Assembly: GCA_022266195.1 (NCBI GenBank)
Contig: WHVY01000001.1
Location: 9,362,001-9,426,000, forward strand
Direction of reading: 5' to 3'
Origin: Tetranychus cinnabarinus
Taxonomy: Eukaryota > Arthropoda > Arachnida > Trombidiformes > Tetranychidae
DNA: 64,000 bases
Part shown: in pieces, positions 38,844 through 48,623 of the stretch
How the letters are laid out: each line of letters opens with the position of its first letter
Position numbering within the stretch: position 1 is the first letter of the stretch
Position numbers and translations under genes: made by a program
The notes under the pieces: generated by a model
Database searches by the model: none
The model's input: only the letters and a program-made list of their open reading frames with translations
What the model was told of the DNA's origin: nothing

Positions 38844-40159
38844 ATGCCGAGAAGAAATTTAAGTGCTAAAGAAAAGGAGAATTTAGTTGATCAATTAAAT
38901 AGTGGATCATCTTTTAATGATGTTAAACGTGAATTTAGAGCCTCTGAATCTACTGTATTTAGGTGTTTAAGAAATGTTGATTGTATTAAAGAAGCAAGTG
39001 CAAGAGGATTGGGATCTAGAGCAAGGTAAGATTTTTTTCGTTTCATTTCCAGTGGTCAAGTTGAATTAATTGTTTTTCTTTTTTTACTATTTAAGATTGG
39101 AAAAAATGAGAACATTCTCCTTCATGATGACCTTGTTATGAAATTTGTGAACCATTGTTCAGAGATAGGCTTGCCATTAAGTGCTAAATTAATCAAAATG
39201 AAAGCAATTGGAATAGCTCAGTCCATAGGAAGAGGAGATCTGAAATGTTCATCACAATGGTTCTTACGATTTAGGGAACGAGTAAAATTGAAAAGAGGAA
39301 CACTTTCAGGAGAAAAAAAGGCAATTGATTTTGAACATGTTGACCAATGGAGGCAAATAGAATAGCAAGAATTTTGATTGACTGGCAAGACGATTTCATC
39401 TTCAATTGTGATGAAACAGGATTATTTTGGAAACAGCTTCCAATCAAAACATATTTCATTTCAAAAACTGAACATGGTGGTGACAAAATTTTTAAGGAAA
39501 GAGTGTCAATTCTTTTTTGTGTCAACAGAAGTGGTGATAAGATGAAACCATTGATAATTGGTAAATCAGTTAAACCTAGGTGTTTTTTCTCTGGTTGTTT
39601 AGATGAATTGAATGTTGATTATGTTTCCCAAGAAAATGCTTGGATGCTCAGAAGTGTTTTTGAATATTGGTTAACTGGTTGGCATAATGAGTCGGTAATT
39701 GAAGGTAAAAAAGTTTTACTTATATTAGATAATTTTTCTGGTCATATCGTCAATTTTGCTCAATTTCCTCAAATAACATTCAAATTTTTGCCTCCATCAA
39801 CTACTTCAATGACTCAGCCTCTTGATGGTGGAATTATTCATTCATTTAAAACAAAATATTTAAACCTTTTTATTAATCATTTGATCGACAATCATGTCGG
39901 TCATCTCAGTAAATTTGTAAAAAAAATCAATTTACTTGACTCAATCAAGTGGATTGATAGAGCTTGGTCGTCAGTACAAAGTGAAACAGTCATAAATTGT
40001 TGGTCCCATTTCGGGTATAAAAGGCAATCAATAGATCTAACTAACCCTCTCAGTATTACTAATGATGAAAATTTAAGTTATTCCCTTAACATGTTAAACA
40101 TTAATTGTTGTTCTCGAGAAGAGTTTATTGAACAAGTTACTTTTGAATATATTGAATGA
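38844..40159 (+). pseudogene. Transposase of the Tigger/pogo-like element, frameshifted
   Basis: 38844-39029 encodes an N-terminal HTH (MPRRNLSAKEKENLVDQLNS) of CENP-B/pogo type, ending at a GTAAG. The next coherent segment (about 39090-39357; LHDDLVMKFVNHCSEIGLPL, WFLRFRERV) is the second HTH. At about 39345-39360 the reading shifts by one base into a frame running to 40159. That frame carries the catalytic core: NCDETGLFW (first Asp), LLILDNFSGH (second Asp), FLPPSTTSMTQPLDGG (third Asp). The order matches Tigger/Jerky-like transposases. The region 39030-39090 is either a very short intron or a second lesion. With the one-base shift, full-length transposase is unlikely from this copy. Confidence 0.82.
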
Positions 40160-40224
40160 TAAAGAATCTATTGTTACTAAATCTGCTCTGTGTTTAGAAA
40201 TTTAGTGTAAATAAGCTATTTCCA

Positions 40225-40252
40225 GGTACTGTCATTATCTGGTACTTTACTG
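40225..40252 (-). repeat. Right terminal inverted repeat of the transposon
   Basis: Perfect reverse complement of 38741-38768, followed by TA. Confidence 0.9.
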
Positions 40253-40302
40253 TATTTATATCAAGCAAGATTGAAAATCATGAAATGGGCTGCTCGATGA
40301 AT

Positions 40303-40352
40303 AGTGAAAATAAGCTGTTCCACAGTATTCTCATTATCTGGTTCTCACTGTA
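40303..40352 (-). repeat. Diverged second copy of the transposon right end
   Basis: This 50-nt stretch (AAATAAGCT, CATTATCTGG, CACTGTA words) is an imperfect direct repeat of 40204-40254, the right end of the adjacent element, and also ends at a TA. It is probably the remnant of an earlier, related insertion or an internal duplication at the edge of the element. Confidence 0.65.
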
Positions 40353-40402
40353 TGATAAAATTATGTTTATTAAAATATATCAAGTTTTAAAAATTTAATT
40401 TT

Positions 40403-41792
40403 TCAATTAGCAAGAGAAACGATTGATTTAAATAAAGTATTAGCAATTTGTTGAAGCCACGATAAATTTTCCTTGGTTATTAACCTGGAATCGTCACATG
40501 CCTTGTGGTAACAGTCAATCATAACTCCACGATAGTTGCCTGTAAACACATCAAATAATAAGTATTGGTTAGCGATAACAAACAAATGAATAAATATCAA
40601 TGTACCTGTATCAGTCAAGAAAACAGCTGGAAGTTGTTTTTCATATTTGGTCAAATCATGGTACCAGAAAGAAGCATGATCACTTCTGAGAAGTTCACCA
40701 GCGTATTCCTCATATTCAACTGGAAAGTTTACCGGCAACATTTTGAATGAATTATCTGGTTCAACTGATTTCCAATGAGTTACAAATGAATTGGTTAATG
40801 AAGTGTCCAATGTTTCTCGTGAAATAAGAGCCAGAAAATCGCCCATCTTTTCATTAACATTGTTAACCCAATTTTCAATTTCTGGAGCAATCTAAGTGAA
40901 GATACAATACAATTGTTTAAATTTTTCTGGTCAATAGCCTGCTTCTAACCCAGTTTATATGTTTAATTTTCGTGGTTAAATCTACTTACAAGTTCAACTA
41001 GATCAGGTAGTAATTGTGCTCCTTTTGTTGTATTGTAATTCATGATTGTATCCATAATGAACGCTCCTTGAAATGATGCAGATTTCTTGCCGGCCAATTC
41101 ATATGGAATCAGATAATTATTGACAAAAAGTTGACTTCCAACATAACCATACTCTTCAAAATCAAAGGCAACAAACATGATTGAGTTTGTTGGTTTAATT
41201 GAGTTCGCTCGATATTTGGTTGACACTAGGCGTAAAACTTCAAGAAGCACGGCTAAGCCTGAACCATTGTCGTCTATTCCAGCAGTTACATCATTTGGAG
41301 TCAAAAATGTATCATAATGAGCTCCAATCAGAACCAAATTATCATCACTGGTGTTTCTTTTGGTACCAGCAATGGTAGCAATGATATTGCTACCTTTTAC
41401 ATCGACTTCACCTGGTTGATCAAATGATTGAACAGCAACTTCATCTGCATATTGTTTCATTGAATTCAATAGAAATGAGCGAGTCTTTTCCTTATTTTGT
41501 GGATTAACTGTGTGATGTCGAGGCAAGCTGAATTCATTACTCAGTAAACATTCCAAACGATCTATTGATGCAGTTTCACCAACTGACTCAAGTATTGCTG
41601 AGCAATCTTTGATTGCTGGTTTGCCCTCAATGCCTGTAAAACAGAAGAGTTGAAAAACGAGCAAAAAAATAAATAGATTTGAATTAACTTACCGAACTCG
41701 CTTGATGTATAAAAGCTGGTCTTGTAGGCATTGGATAAATTAGGTGTCAGTAGGCCAAGAATGACGATTATGTTGACAAATGAAAGCATCAT
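40403..41792 (-). CDS. Secreted M28-family zinc metallopeptidase (aminopeptidase-like)
   Basis: Four exons, 41693-41792, 40990-41633, 40606-40891 and 40403-40539, join in frame to 388 aa with introns of 59, 98 and 66 nt. The start is the first of two adjacent ATGs at 41792 and gives a signal peptide (MMLSFVNIIVILGLLTPNLS). M28 metal-ligand motifs are in order: GAHYDT (His139), AGIDDNGSG (bridging Asp154/155), FDFEEYG (Glu193/194), an MDTIMNY Asp228 and SDHASFW (His320). The end has CYHKACDD, a conserved disulfide-type segment in this family. M28 enzymes are dinuclear zinc aminopeptidases, carboxypeptidases or glutaminyl cyclases; all ligands are present, so activity is expected. The substrate cannot be read from sequence. 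A digestive or extracellular peptide-processing role is likely from the signal peptide. Confidence 0.9.
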
Positions 41793-42603
41793 TCGTTGAT
41801 GAGCACGAAAAGCAATGTCTAATAACTCAGTTAACACGTATAAAATAATGAATGATGTATTTCAACAGAGTGTGGTTAATTGCCTCTTTGTAAGGGTTTA
41901 TATTCAAATAAAATAGAAGTTCTGATTGATTTATCATCAATATCTCATCTTTATTTGATCACTAAATAATCAATATCTTCTTTTATATCATTCACTGTGA
42001 CTCAATATAATAACTCCTCCGAAGTCAATCTTGAAACTATGATTTAGCATTAGTACCTGATTAAATGTATAATACACTTAAAGGGAAAAATATTTTGGAC
42101 AAACCTGTTTAACTTACTTTCTATGGGTCAAATGCTAAGAAGTTCAAATATTAAACTAATTAACCTCGCTAAACTGATTAAAATTGAATATTTTCGAGAA
42201 AAACAGGTTATTTTTAATGTACTATTCAGCTATCAATCAACCAAGATGGTTAAATTAACTATTCTAGTTTTATTTATTTATTGTCCAAAATATTTCCCTT
42301 TATGTGTATATAAAAATATTCACAATCAAGAATCGATGAAATGCTAATATTATTTATCAGAAATAAGAAGGACTCCAAACAATAAAGAATTAAAAAATTT
42401 AGCGCTATTTGAATCTTTATGGCTGTTAATAAAAAAGACACAATTATCACATTTGAACACAGATTGAGACAAATGGAAAAACGGGTAAAATCTAATGTCT
42501 TTCAAACCTGGACTCTGTAGTTAGCCTAATTTGTAGGGAAAGATAAAATATTTGTGCGATTTAAACGTTTCTCTTATCCACAAAGTTTCGAGACCACCGA
42601 GTC
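41793..42603. other. Non-coding upstream region of the M28 peptidase
   Basis: AT-rich DNA holding the peptidase promoter. A near-palindromic element spans about 42060-42310: AGGGAAAAATATTTTGGACAA in the left part and TTGTCCAAAATATTTCCCTT in the right. This is another inverted repeat, with arms about 210 nt apart. The 42123-42347 open frame lies across it and is not supported as a gene. Confidence 0.45.
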
Positions 42604-44413
42604 CAATTCTGTTGCTAACTCTTTTGGCTAACAATAATGTTAAATGCAATCGCGAACTAACCAATAGTTGATCAGCGCCACGATAAAAACGGCAAATTAT
42701 TAACGATTAATTACCTTTTAAGTCTCTTTGAGGTTTATCTTCATACAGATCTCTACAATTTTTCCTTTCCTATCATTTAGCACGTTTTTGCGTTAAAAGT
42801 ATTATGTGTGAGTCACTAAAAAGACACAAATAACACAATTGTAACATTTAAGAGCAAATTTGTTACACTAATTGAAACAAATGAGCAAAAAACGGATAAA
42901 AATAAATTTCTTTCAGATTCTGACACTTTTACCTTGTAAGGATATAAAAAATGATTCTGATTGTGCATTCCAAGAGTTTCTCTGATTGATAGTTTGCGAG
43001 ATAATCGAGTTCGAAGTTGAAACTTTGACCAGGTTTTGTACCCTTAGCGAAGCAAAGTTTTTCATGAAACTAATTCACAATATGTTAATTTTGATGGCAA
43101 ACTAGGCAACACACTTTGTTACACGAAAAAAACTTTTGTTTTTCTGTAAAACACATTAGTTCGATTTTAAATTAAATCGACTTATTTCTGTCCCGGTAAT
43201 AGATAGACACCTGAAACTTATTACTTGTCCATAAAAATTATTTGAGTACATTATGGATTGAATGATTTTTTAAGTATATGAAATGATCGGATGATTTTGG
43301 CCTTTAACCCAAAAACTTTGAGCTTCGATATTTCGAGAATGGCAGCACCCATAATCATGATTCATTGACTAATCAGTAGATTTGATTATAGGCTATGATT
43401 ACTGAAGCTTTTAGATAATTACAGTAAACCACGAAAAAGTTATAACATTTAATTACTTAGGTTGCCGGATTTGACACCAGATTAACCAGAATAATTGGTT
43501 TCTTATCTTGTGTTAGATCTACAGTCATAATTCATTGATTTAGCTCCGTTTTTTTCGATATTTATTTATATATTGTTAAACTCTATACAAAGATCTAATG
43601 TTTGGTCAAAGAATCATGATTTTAGGTGATGCCATTCTCGAAATATCGAAGCTCAAAGTTTTTGGGTTAAAGGCCAAAATCATCCGATCATTTCATATAC
43701 TTAAAAAATCATTCAATCCATAATGTACTCAAATAATTTTTATGGACAAGTAATAAGTTTCAGGTGTCTATCTATTACCGGGACAGAAATAAGTCGATTT
43801 AATTTAAAATCGAACTAATGTGTTTTACAGAAAAACAAAAGTTTTTTTCGTGTAACAAAGTGTGTTGCCTAGTTTGCCATCAAAATTAACATATTGTGAA
43901 TGAGTTTCATGAAAAACTTTGCTTCGCTAAAGGTACAAAAGACGATCAAAGTTTCAACTTCGAACTCGATTTTCTAGCAAACTATCGATCGGAGAAACTT
44001 TTGAAATGAACAAACGGACTCAAATTTTATTTCTTCACAAGCTTACAGAGTTAGGATTTGAAATAATTTCATTTTTATCCGTTTTTCGCCCATTTTTATC
44101 ACTGAATGAAACAAACTTTAAAATTGTTACAATTGTGTTAGTTGTGTCTTTTTAACAATAATAATGTGTTCACTCTATTCGTTCCTTCATGGTTCTAATT
44201 AATATCTTTATTAGTGGGCTTATTAAACAAGGTAGTCATGGATAATTAATTTAGCATTATCGTTAGTATAAGTTAAGAGAAACGTTTCAAGCATTTGCAA
44301 ATGAATCCTTAGGCTTAATATTTGACCATTCCATCATCAATAAAAATCCTGCTAACCTAGACAAGTCGAACTTGATCCAAAAACAATTTAGAGAAAGCGC
44401 TAGTCGGCCCTTT
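42604..44413. repeat. Long palindromic repeat unit, copy 1
   Basis: The left arm at about 42817-43363 and right arm at about 43611-44157 are inverted copies. The inner 300 nt is almost identical (GGCCTTTAACCCAAAAACTT and its complement; GGCAAACTAGGCAACACAC and its complement), and the outer parts are more diverged. The spacer of about 247 nt is unique to the centre. Flanking sequence on both sides is shared with copy 2 at 44919-46755, so the whole unit was duplicated in tandem. No coding frame is supported. Structurally this is a foldback-type element or an inverted duplication. Confidence 0.85.
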
Positions 44414-44918
44414 GATATACAATGTAATAATAATATGGACATTGAAACGTTTCTTGTCGTCGTGCTCATTACGTCGTCGTTACGTAACATCGTTAAGTAA
44501 GTTTTATTTGATTTTGTACCGTCGAACATAATGTCATCATGAGTTTACTTTTCATTGCATTCCCTTATTCAGATTCTAGAACAAAAATCAAAGTATTTCC
44601 AGCCGATGGAGAGGAAAATGATAATGGATCTAAAGCTTGACTGTTTGAACTGAAAGATCAAATATGGGTGCAGAAATGTATAGAAACGCACATTAGAATT
44701 TCCTTCAAAATGTAACTTTAGATTGTACACTTGATTGCTATTAAATGGTTGAAATTGTTTTATTACTGTTTATTTGTACAATAATCGGAAACAAATGTTT
44801 ATATTCCTGAATGTTAGAAATAGTTATGATTAAATTGGCATTTTGATTAATTGTTAGGACTCGAACAATGAACATTAAATTGCTTTCGTCTTAAATTGTT
44901 CCTTAAATTGAAAGTTAC
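44414..44918. other. Spacer between palindromic units
   Basis: Unique AT-rich sequence between the two tandem palindromic units. No gene seen. Confidence 0.4.
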
Positions 44919-46755
44919 CAATTCTATTGCTAACTCTTTTGGCAAAGAATAATGTAGGATTGCAAACGAAAACGAACCAATATTTGATGAAAGGCGCGAT
45001 AAAAACGGCAAATTATTAACGGTTAATTAGCCTTTAGGTCTCTCAGAGGTTTAACTTCAAAAGTGTCTCTACAATTTTTCATTTCCCATCATTTAAAACG
45101 CTTTAGTGTTGAAAATATTATGTGTTTGTTACTAAAAGACACAACTAACACTATTGTAACATTTAAGAGCAAGTTTGTTACACTGGTTGAAACAAATGAG
45201 CGAAAAACGGATAAAAATAAATTTCTTTCGAATTCTGACACTTTTACCTTGTAAGGCCATGAAAGCTGATTACGATCGTGCATTCCAAGAGTTTCTCTGA
45301 TTGATAGTTTGCGAGATAATCGAGTTCGAAGTCGAAACTTTGACCAGCTTTTGTACCTTTAGCGAAGCAAAGTTTTTCATGAAACTAATTCACAATATGT
45401 TAATTTTGATGGCAAACTAGGCAACACACTTTTTTAAACGAAAAAAACATTTGCTTTTTTGCAAAACACTTTAGTTCGATTTTCAATTAAATGGACTTAT
45501 TTCTGTCCCCGTAATATTTAGACAGCTGAAACTCATTTTTCGTGCATAACAGTTATTTGTAGACATTATGGCTTGAACGATTTTTTAAAATCGTCTATTG
45601 ATCGCTTGATTTTGGCCTTTAACCCAAAAACTTTGAGCTTCGATATTTCGAGCAAGGCAGCACCCACAATCATCATGCATTGACCAAACACTAGATCTTT
45701 GTATGGGCTTTAACAATATATAAATAAATATCGCAGAAAGTGGGCTAAAACACTTAATTATGACGATAGATCTAACAAAAGATAAGAAACCAATTATTCT
45801 GGTTAATCTGGTATCAAATCTGGTAACCTAAGCAATAAATGCTATAACTTATTCTTGACTTGCTTGAATTGGCTAAAAACTTCAACATTCATTGACCATA
45901 ATTAAATCTACCGACTAATGAAAGAATCATGATTGTGGGTGCTGCCTTTCTCGAAATATCGAAGCTCAAAGTTTTTGGGTTAAAGGCCAAAATCAAGCGA
46001 TCAATAGACGATTTTAAAAAATCGTTCAAGCCATAATGTCTACAAATAACTGTTATGCACGAAAAATGAGTTTCAGCTGTCTAAATATTACGGGGACAGA
46101 AATAAGTCCATTTAATTGAAAATCGAACTAAAGTGTTTTGCAAAAAAGCAAATGTTTTTTTCGTTTAAAAAAGTGTGTTGCCTAGTTTGCCATCAAAATT
46201 AACATATTGTGAATTAGTTTCATGAAAAACTTTGCTTCGCTAAAGGTACAAAAGCTGGTCAAAGTTTCGACTTCGAACTCGATTATCTCGCAAACTATCA
46301 ATCAGAGAAACTCTTGGAATGCACAATCAGAATCAGTTTTTATATCCTTACAAGGTAAAAGTGTCAGAATTCGAAAGAAATTTATTTTTATCCGTTTTTC
46401 GCTCATTTGTTTCAGCCAGTGTAACAAACTTGCTCTTAAATGTTACAATTGTGTTAGTTGTGTCTTTTTTAACAACAATAACGTGTTATGTTGAATAAAT
46501 CGGTGGCTCTATTCGTTTCTTCATGGTTCTAATAATTATTATTAAACATGGACTATCATCAAGCTAGTATGGACAGTTAAGATACACTGTTAACGTTAGT
46601 ATATGTTAAGGCAAACATTTAAAACATTTGCAAGTGATTCTTTAGTTACTTGGCATTCAATATTCACCCATTGTTAGCAGTTAAAATCCTAATAACCCAA
46701 AAAACCGAACTTAATGCAAAAGAAAATTAGAGAAAGTGCTAGCCAGCTCTTCAGT
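44919..46755. repeat. Long palindromic repeat unit, copy 2
   Basis: Left arm about 45133-45677, right arm about 45925-46470. The arms match each other almost perfectly and match the arms of copy 1 at lower identity. The central spacer matches the spacer of copy 1 only in reverse complement: AACAATATATAAATAAATAT is on the plus strand here and on the minus strand in copy 1. Open frames inside (for example 46222-46494) are shadows of the repeat. Confidence 0.85.
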
Positions 46756-46765
46756 AGCGTCGTTT

Positions 46766-47119
46766 CTACGAACTAATTTTTCTTCTACGAACTAATTTAA
46801 CTACGCCATCTTTTTCTATCTTTATGCTTGTTTCTTTAATCATTACACTATCAAATTGTGATTTGTCTTTAGTCTTCCATTTATCCATACCTTCGAACCC
46901 TTCACTAGTTGTAACTTTTATTGTAGAGCCATTGACTTCAATAGGATCAGGTCCAAGAAGATCGGCAGGTATCTTAATGTCTTCGACTTCCTTAAGTTCC
47001 ATTTGATCATTGAAATTGGTCAACATTAATCGAGAGTCTGCTTTTGGTAACACATCAGGATCTTCTTCCACTATTTCCCCACAATATGAACACTTGAATT
47101 CATTTGATACATGATCCAT
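46766..47119 (-). pseudogene. TFIIE-alpha (GTF2E1) fragment, 5'-truncated
   Basis: A 117-aa open frame begins with an ATG at 47119. Its first 60 residues match the second half of the TFIIE-alpha zinc-finger region and what follows: EFKCSYCGEIVEEDPDVLPK, then DSRLMLTNFNDQMELKEVED and LLGPDPIEV, corresponding to the conserved FRC.FC..EVEED...PK.D.R.LL..FN.Q......E.L.P.P.E pattern. Only the second CxxC pair of the finger is present, and the winged-helix N-terminus is missing, so it cannot be a working TFIIE subunit. The last 12 codons include a duplicated short motif (TTAGTTCGTAGAA twice). It lies between a palindromic repeat and an inverted-LTR element, which suggests a gene fragment moved with the repeats. 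Confidence 0.6.
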
Positions 47120-47261
47120 AGTTGATCTGCTTCAAGATCAGTGAAAGTCTTACAATTTACACAAATAAAGAATGATATTTTCGTGGAGTCGCTCGTAGCA
47201 TGACACGTTGTCATGTGACATGTCAAAACTATTGGTTATCAAATCTAAAGGCTATCAAGAT

Positions 47262-47778
47262 TGTTGTATAATTTGATACTCGCGCCCTTTCATAAGTGCT
47301 GTTACTAGCAACCGGGTTGCTAGCCACTGTTAATGTGGAAATACTCGGTATTTCCTTGTTTCTTTTTTATGTAAGATCCTGACTTTACATTTCCTTTTTG
47401 TATTGTATAAATAGTCTCATCTTTTGTATTATTAATTAAGTGACCTTTGATAGATTAAACGTTAAAGAATCAGATATCAACGTGTGTCGACTTCATTGTA
47501 ATAGATTCTCGGAATCTACCCTTCAGTATTCTCGGAATACTCAGTTGCCAACTAGGTTGGTGGAAACCTTCGTAATACTCGGTATTACCAGTGATTAATT
47601 GTACTTGTGAATAGTCTTGGACTATTACTGCTAGAAGTGACTAGCTTGTTCAGTTCTTAGTTCAACCCTGTTGAAACATTTGGTGAAATACTCAACCCGG
47701 TTGAGCCATACTGCTGTTGAAAGCTTCAGGGAAGCTCAGAGTGTGTTAGAAGAACTTGGAACCAGTAGTTACACAACA
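47262..47778 (+). repeat. LTR, left copy (plus orientation)
   Basis: Begins TGTTGTATAATT and ends TTACACAACA. A TATAAATA box at 47406-47413 would drive transcription rightwards into the interior. It contains at least ten perfect short stem-loops (see separate entry). Confidence 0.85.
47305..47736 (+). other. Array of perfect mini-hairpins with three-nucleotide loops inside the LTR
   Basis: Listed as stem-loop-stem. 47305-47323 CTAGCAAC-CGG-GTTGCTAG; 47337-47355 GGAAATAC-TCG-GTATTTCC; 47502-47518 TAGATTC-TCG-GAATCTA; 47525-47541 AGTATTC-TCG-GAATACT; 47548-47560 CCAAC-TAG-GTTGG; 47572-47588 GTAATAC-TCG-GTATTAC; 47610-47626 AATAGTC-TTG-GACTATT; 47630-47645 GCTAG-6 nt-CTAGC; 47661-47675 TTCAAC-CCT-GTTGAA; 47691-47705 CTCAAC-CCG-GTTGAG; 47722-47736 AGCTTC-AGG-GAAGCT. 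Nine lie in 235 nt downstream of the TATA box, so they would be in the 5' leader of the transcript. The stems differ in sequence, so a structure is shared rather than a motif. Confidence 0.85.
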
Positions 47779-48467
47779 TGTCTATCTTCTTCCTTTACAT
47801 ACGTTTCCAAAAATAATGACTTGAACTTCTGCCATGTCTGACCTCTTCCTTTAATCTTAGGACCGTAGACATACCAATACCAAGTTGAAGCTTCATCTTT
47901 CATGCAAGCACCAACTCCTCTAATCAATTCCAGTTCCGACCAAAAATTTAAAGCAGCAGCTTCTTCATAACTTCTTAGCCAACTACAAGCTTTTTCATGC
48001 TCACCATAGAATAACGGCAATGGCACAGCCTTCATTATCGCAGCTTTCGATTTTTCACCTTCAACAGAAAACTCTTCTAGAAAAGAATGGATTCTTCTTG
48101 AACTTGAATTCAGATGAGAATCGGATTCTCTTGTACTATCCAACGTTGGCTCTCCCAACACTCCACGATTCAATATGCTTGGACTGGACTGCGGTGTTCC
48201 GGGAACACGTATTTTTTCTTTGTCGCTTCTTTCTTTCTCAGCAACTCTCAGGGCATGAATCATATTCACGTGATCATCTTGAGTCCTTCTAACTTCCTTG
48301 AGCTCATCCATTAGCCCTTTCAATAGTTCACCTTGAACCTTTTGATTCGCCAACACTTCTTCGTTAGTCTTTTCGAAAGACTCCAACGACTTCTTGAACG
48401 AATTATACGAATTCTTCAAATATTCAAGCTTTTCTTGTAGATTTGGGTCCACTTTAGTTACCGCCAT
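47769..48467 (-). pseudogene. Gag-like ORF fragment of the retroelement, truncated by the inverted LTR
   Basis: The frame runs from the ATG at 48467 for about 230 codons. An N-terminal coiled-coil-like, charged region (LQEKLEYLKNSYNSFKKSLE) is followed by a retrotransposon gag core (PLPLFYGEHEKACSWLRSYE, KDEASTWYWYVYG, WQKFKSLFLETYV), as in Ty3/gypsy-type elements. The last codons and stop (47769-47771) come from the LTR, so the gag is cut off before its nucleocapsid part and there is no pol. The coding strand is collinear with the promoter of the right LTR. Confidence 0.75.
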
Positions 48468-48526
48468 CACAAAAGAATTCCGGGAATTCTAAACAGCAAA
48501 ACAGACCAATAGAATTTCCAAAATTC
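48194..48526. other. Further three-base-loop hairpins in the retroelement interior
   Basis: 48194-48208 GTGTTC-CGG-GAACAC inside gag; 48474-48490 AGAATTC-CGG-GAATTCT and 48512-48526 GAATTT-CCA-AAATTC in the leader just before gag. Same geometry as the LTR hairpins: perfect stems and a three-nucleotide loop. Confidence 0.75.
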
Positions 48527-48603
48527 CAATCTCCCCCCACACAGAGATCAAAGATCACCAAAAACACCAAAACGCACAGCTCAACAGCAAGATTCTCACA
48601 AAT

Positions 48604-48621
48604 CGAAGGGCATCTCCACCA
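48604..48621 (-). other. Putative tRNA primer-binding site
   Basis: The minus strand reads TGGTGGAGATGCCCTTCG, starting 2 nt after the CA end of the right LTR. Its complement ends in ACCA, as a mature tRNA 3' end with an A discriminator would. I cannot assign the tRNA. Its position marks the right LTR as the 5' LTR for the gag strand. Confidence 0.5.
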
Positions 48622-48623
48622 AA

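Larger units (their letters stand above)
38741..40252 (+). mobile_element. Tigger/pogo-like DNA transposon with perfect 28-bp terminal inverted repeats
   Basis: The left end at 38741-38768 (CAGTAAAGTACCAGATAATG and eight more bases) is matched perfectly by the reverse complement of 40225-40252. Both ends are flanked by TA (38739-38740 and 40253-40254), the target duplication typical of the Tc1/mariner/pogo superfamily. The 1512-bp interior encodes a CENP-B-type HTH and a DDD transposase. Perfect ends suggest recent movement, although the coding frame is damaged. Confidence 0.92.

Noticed and set aside
46222..46494. 90-codon frame in the palindromic repeat
   Set aside because: It reads through an inverted-repeat arm; the matching arm in the other copies does not keep the frame.
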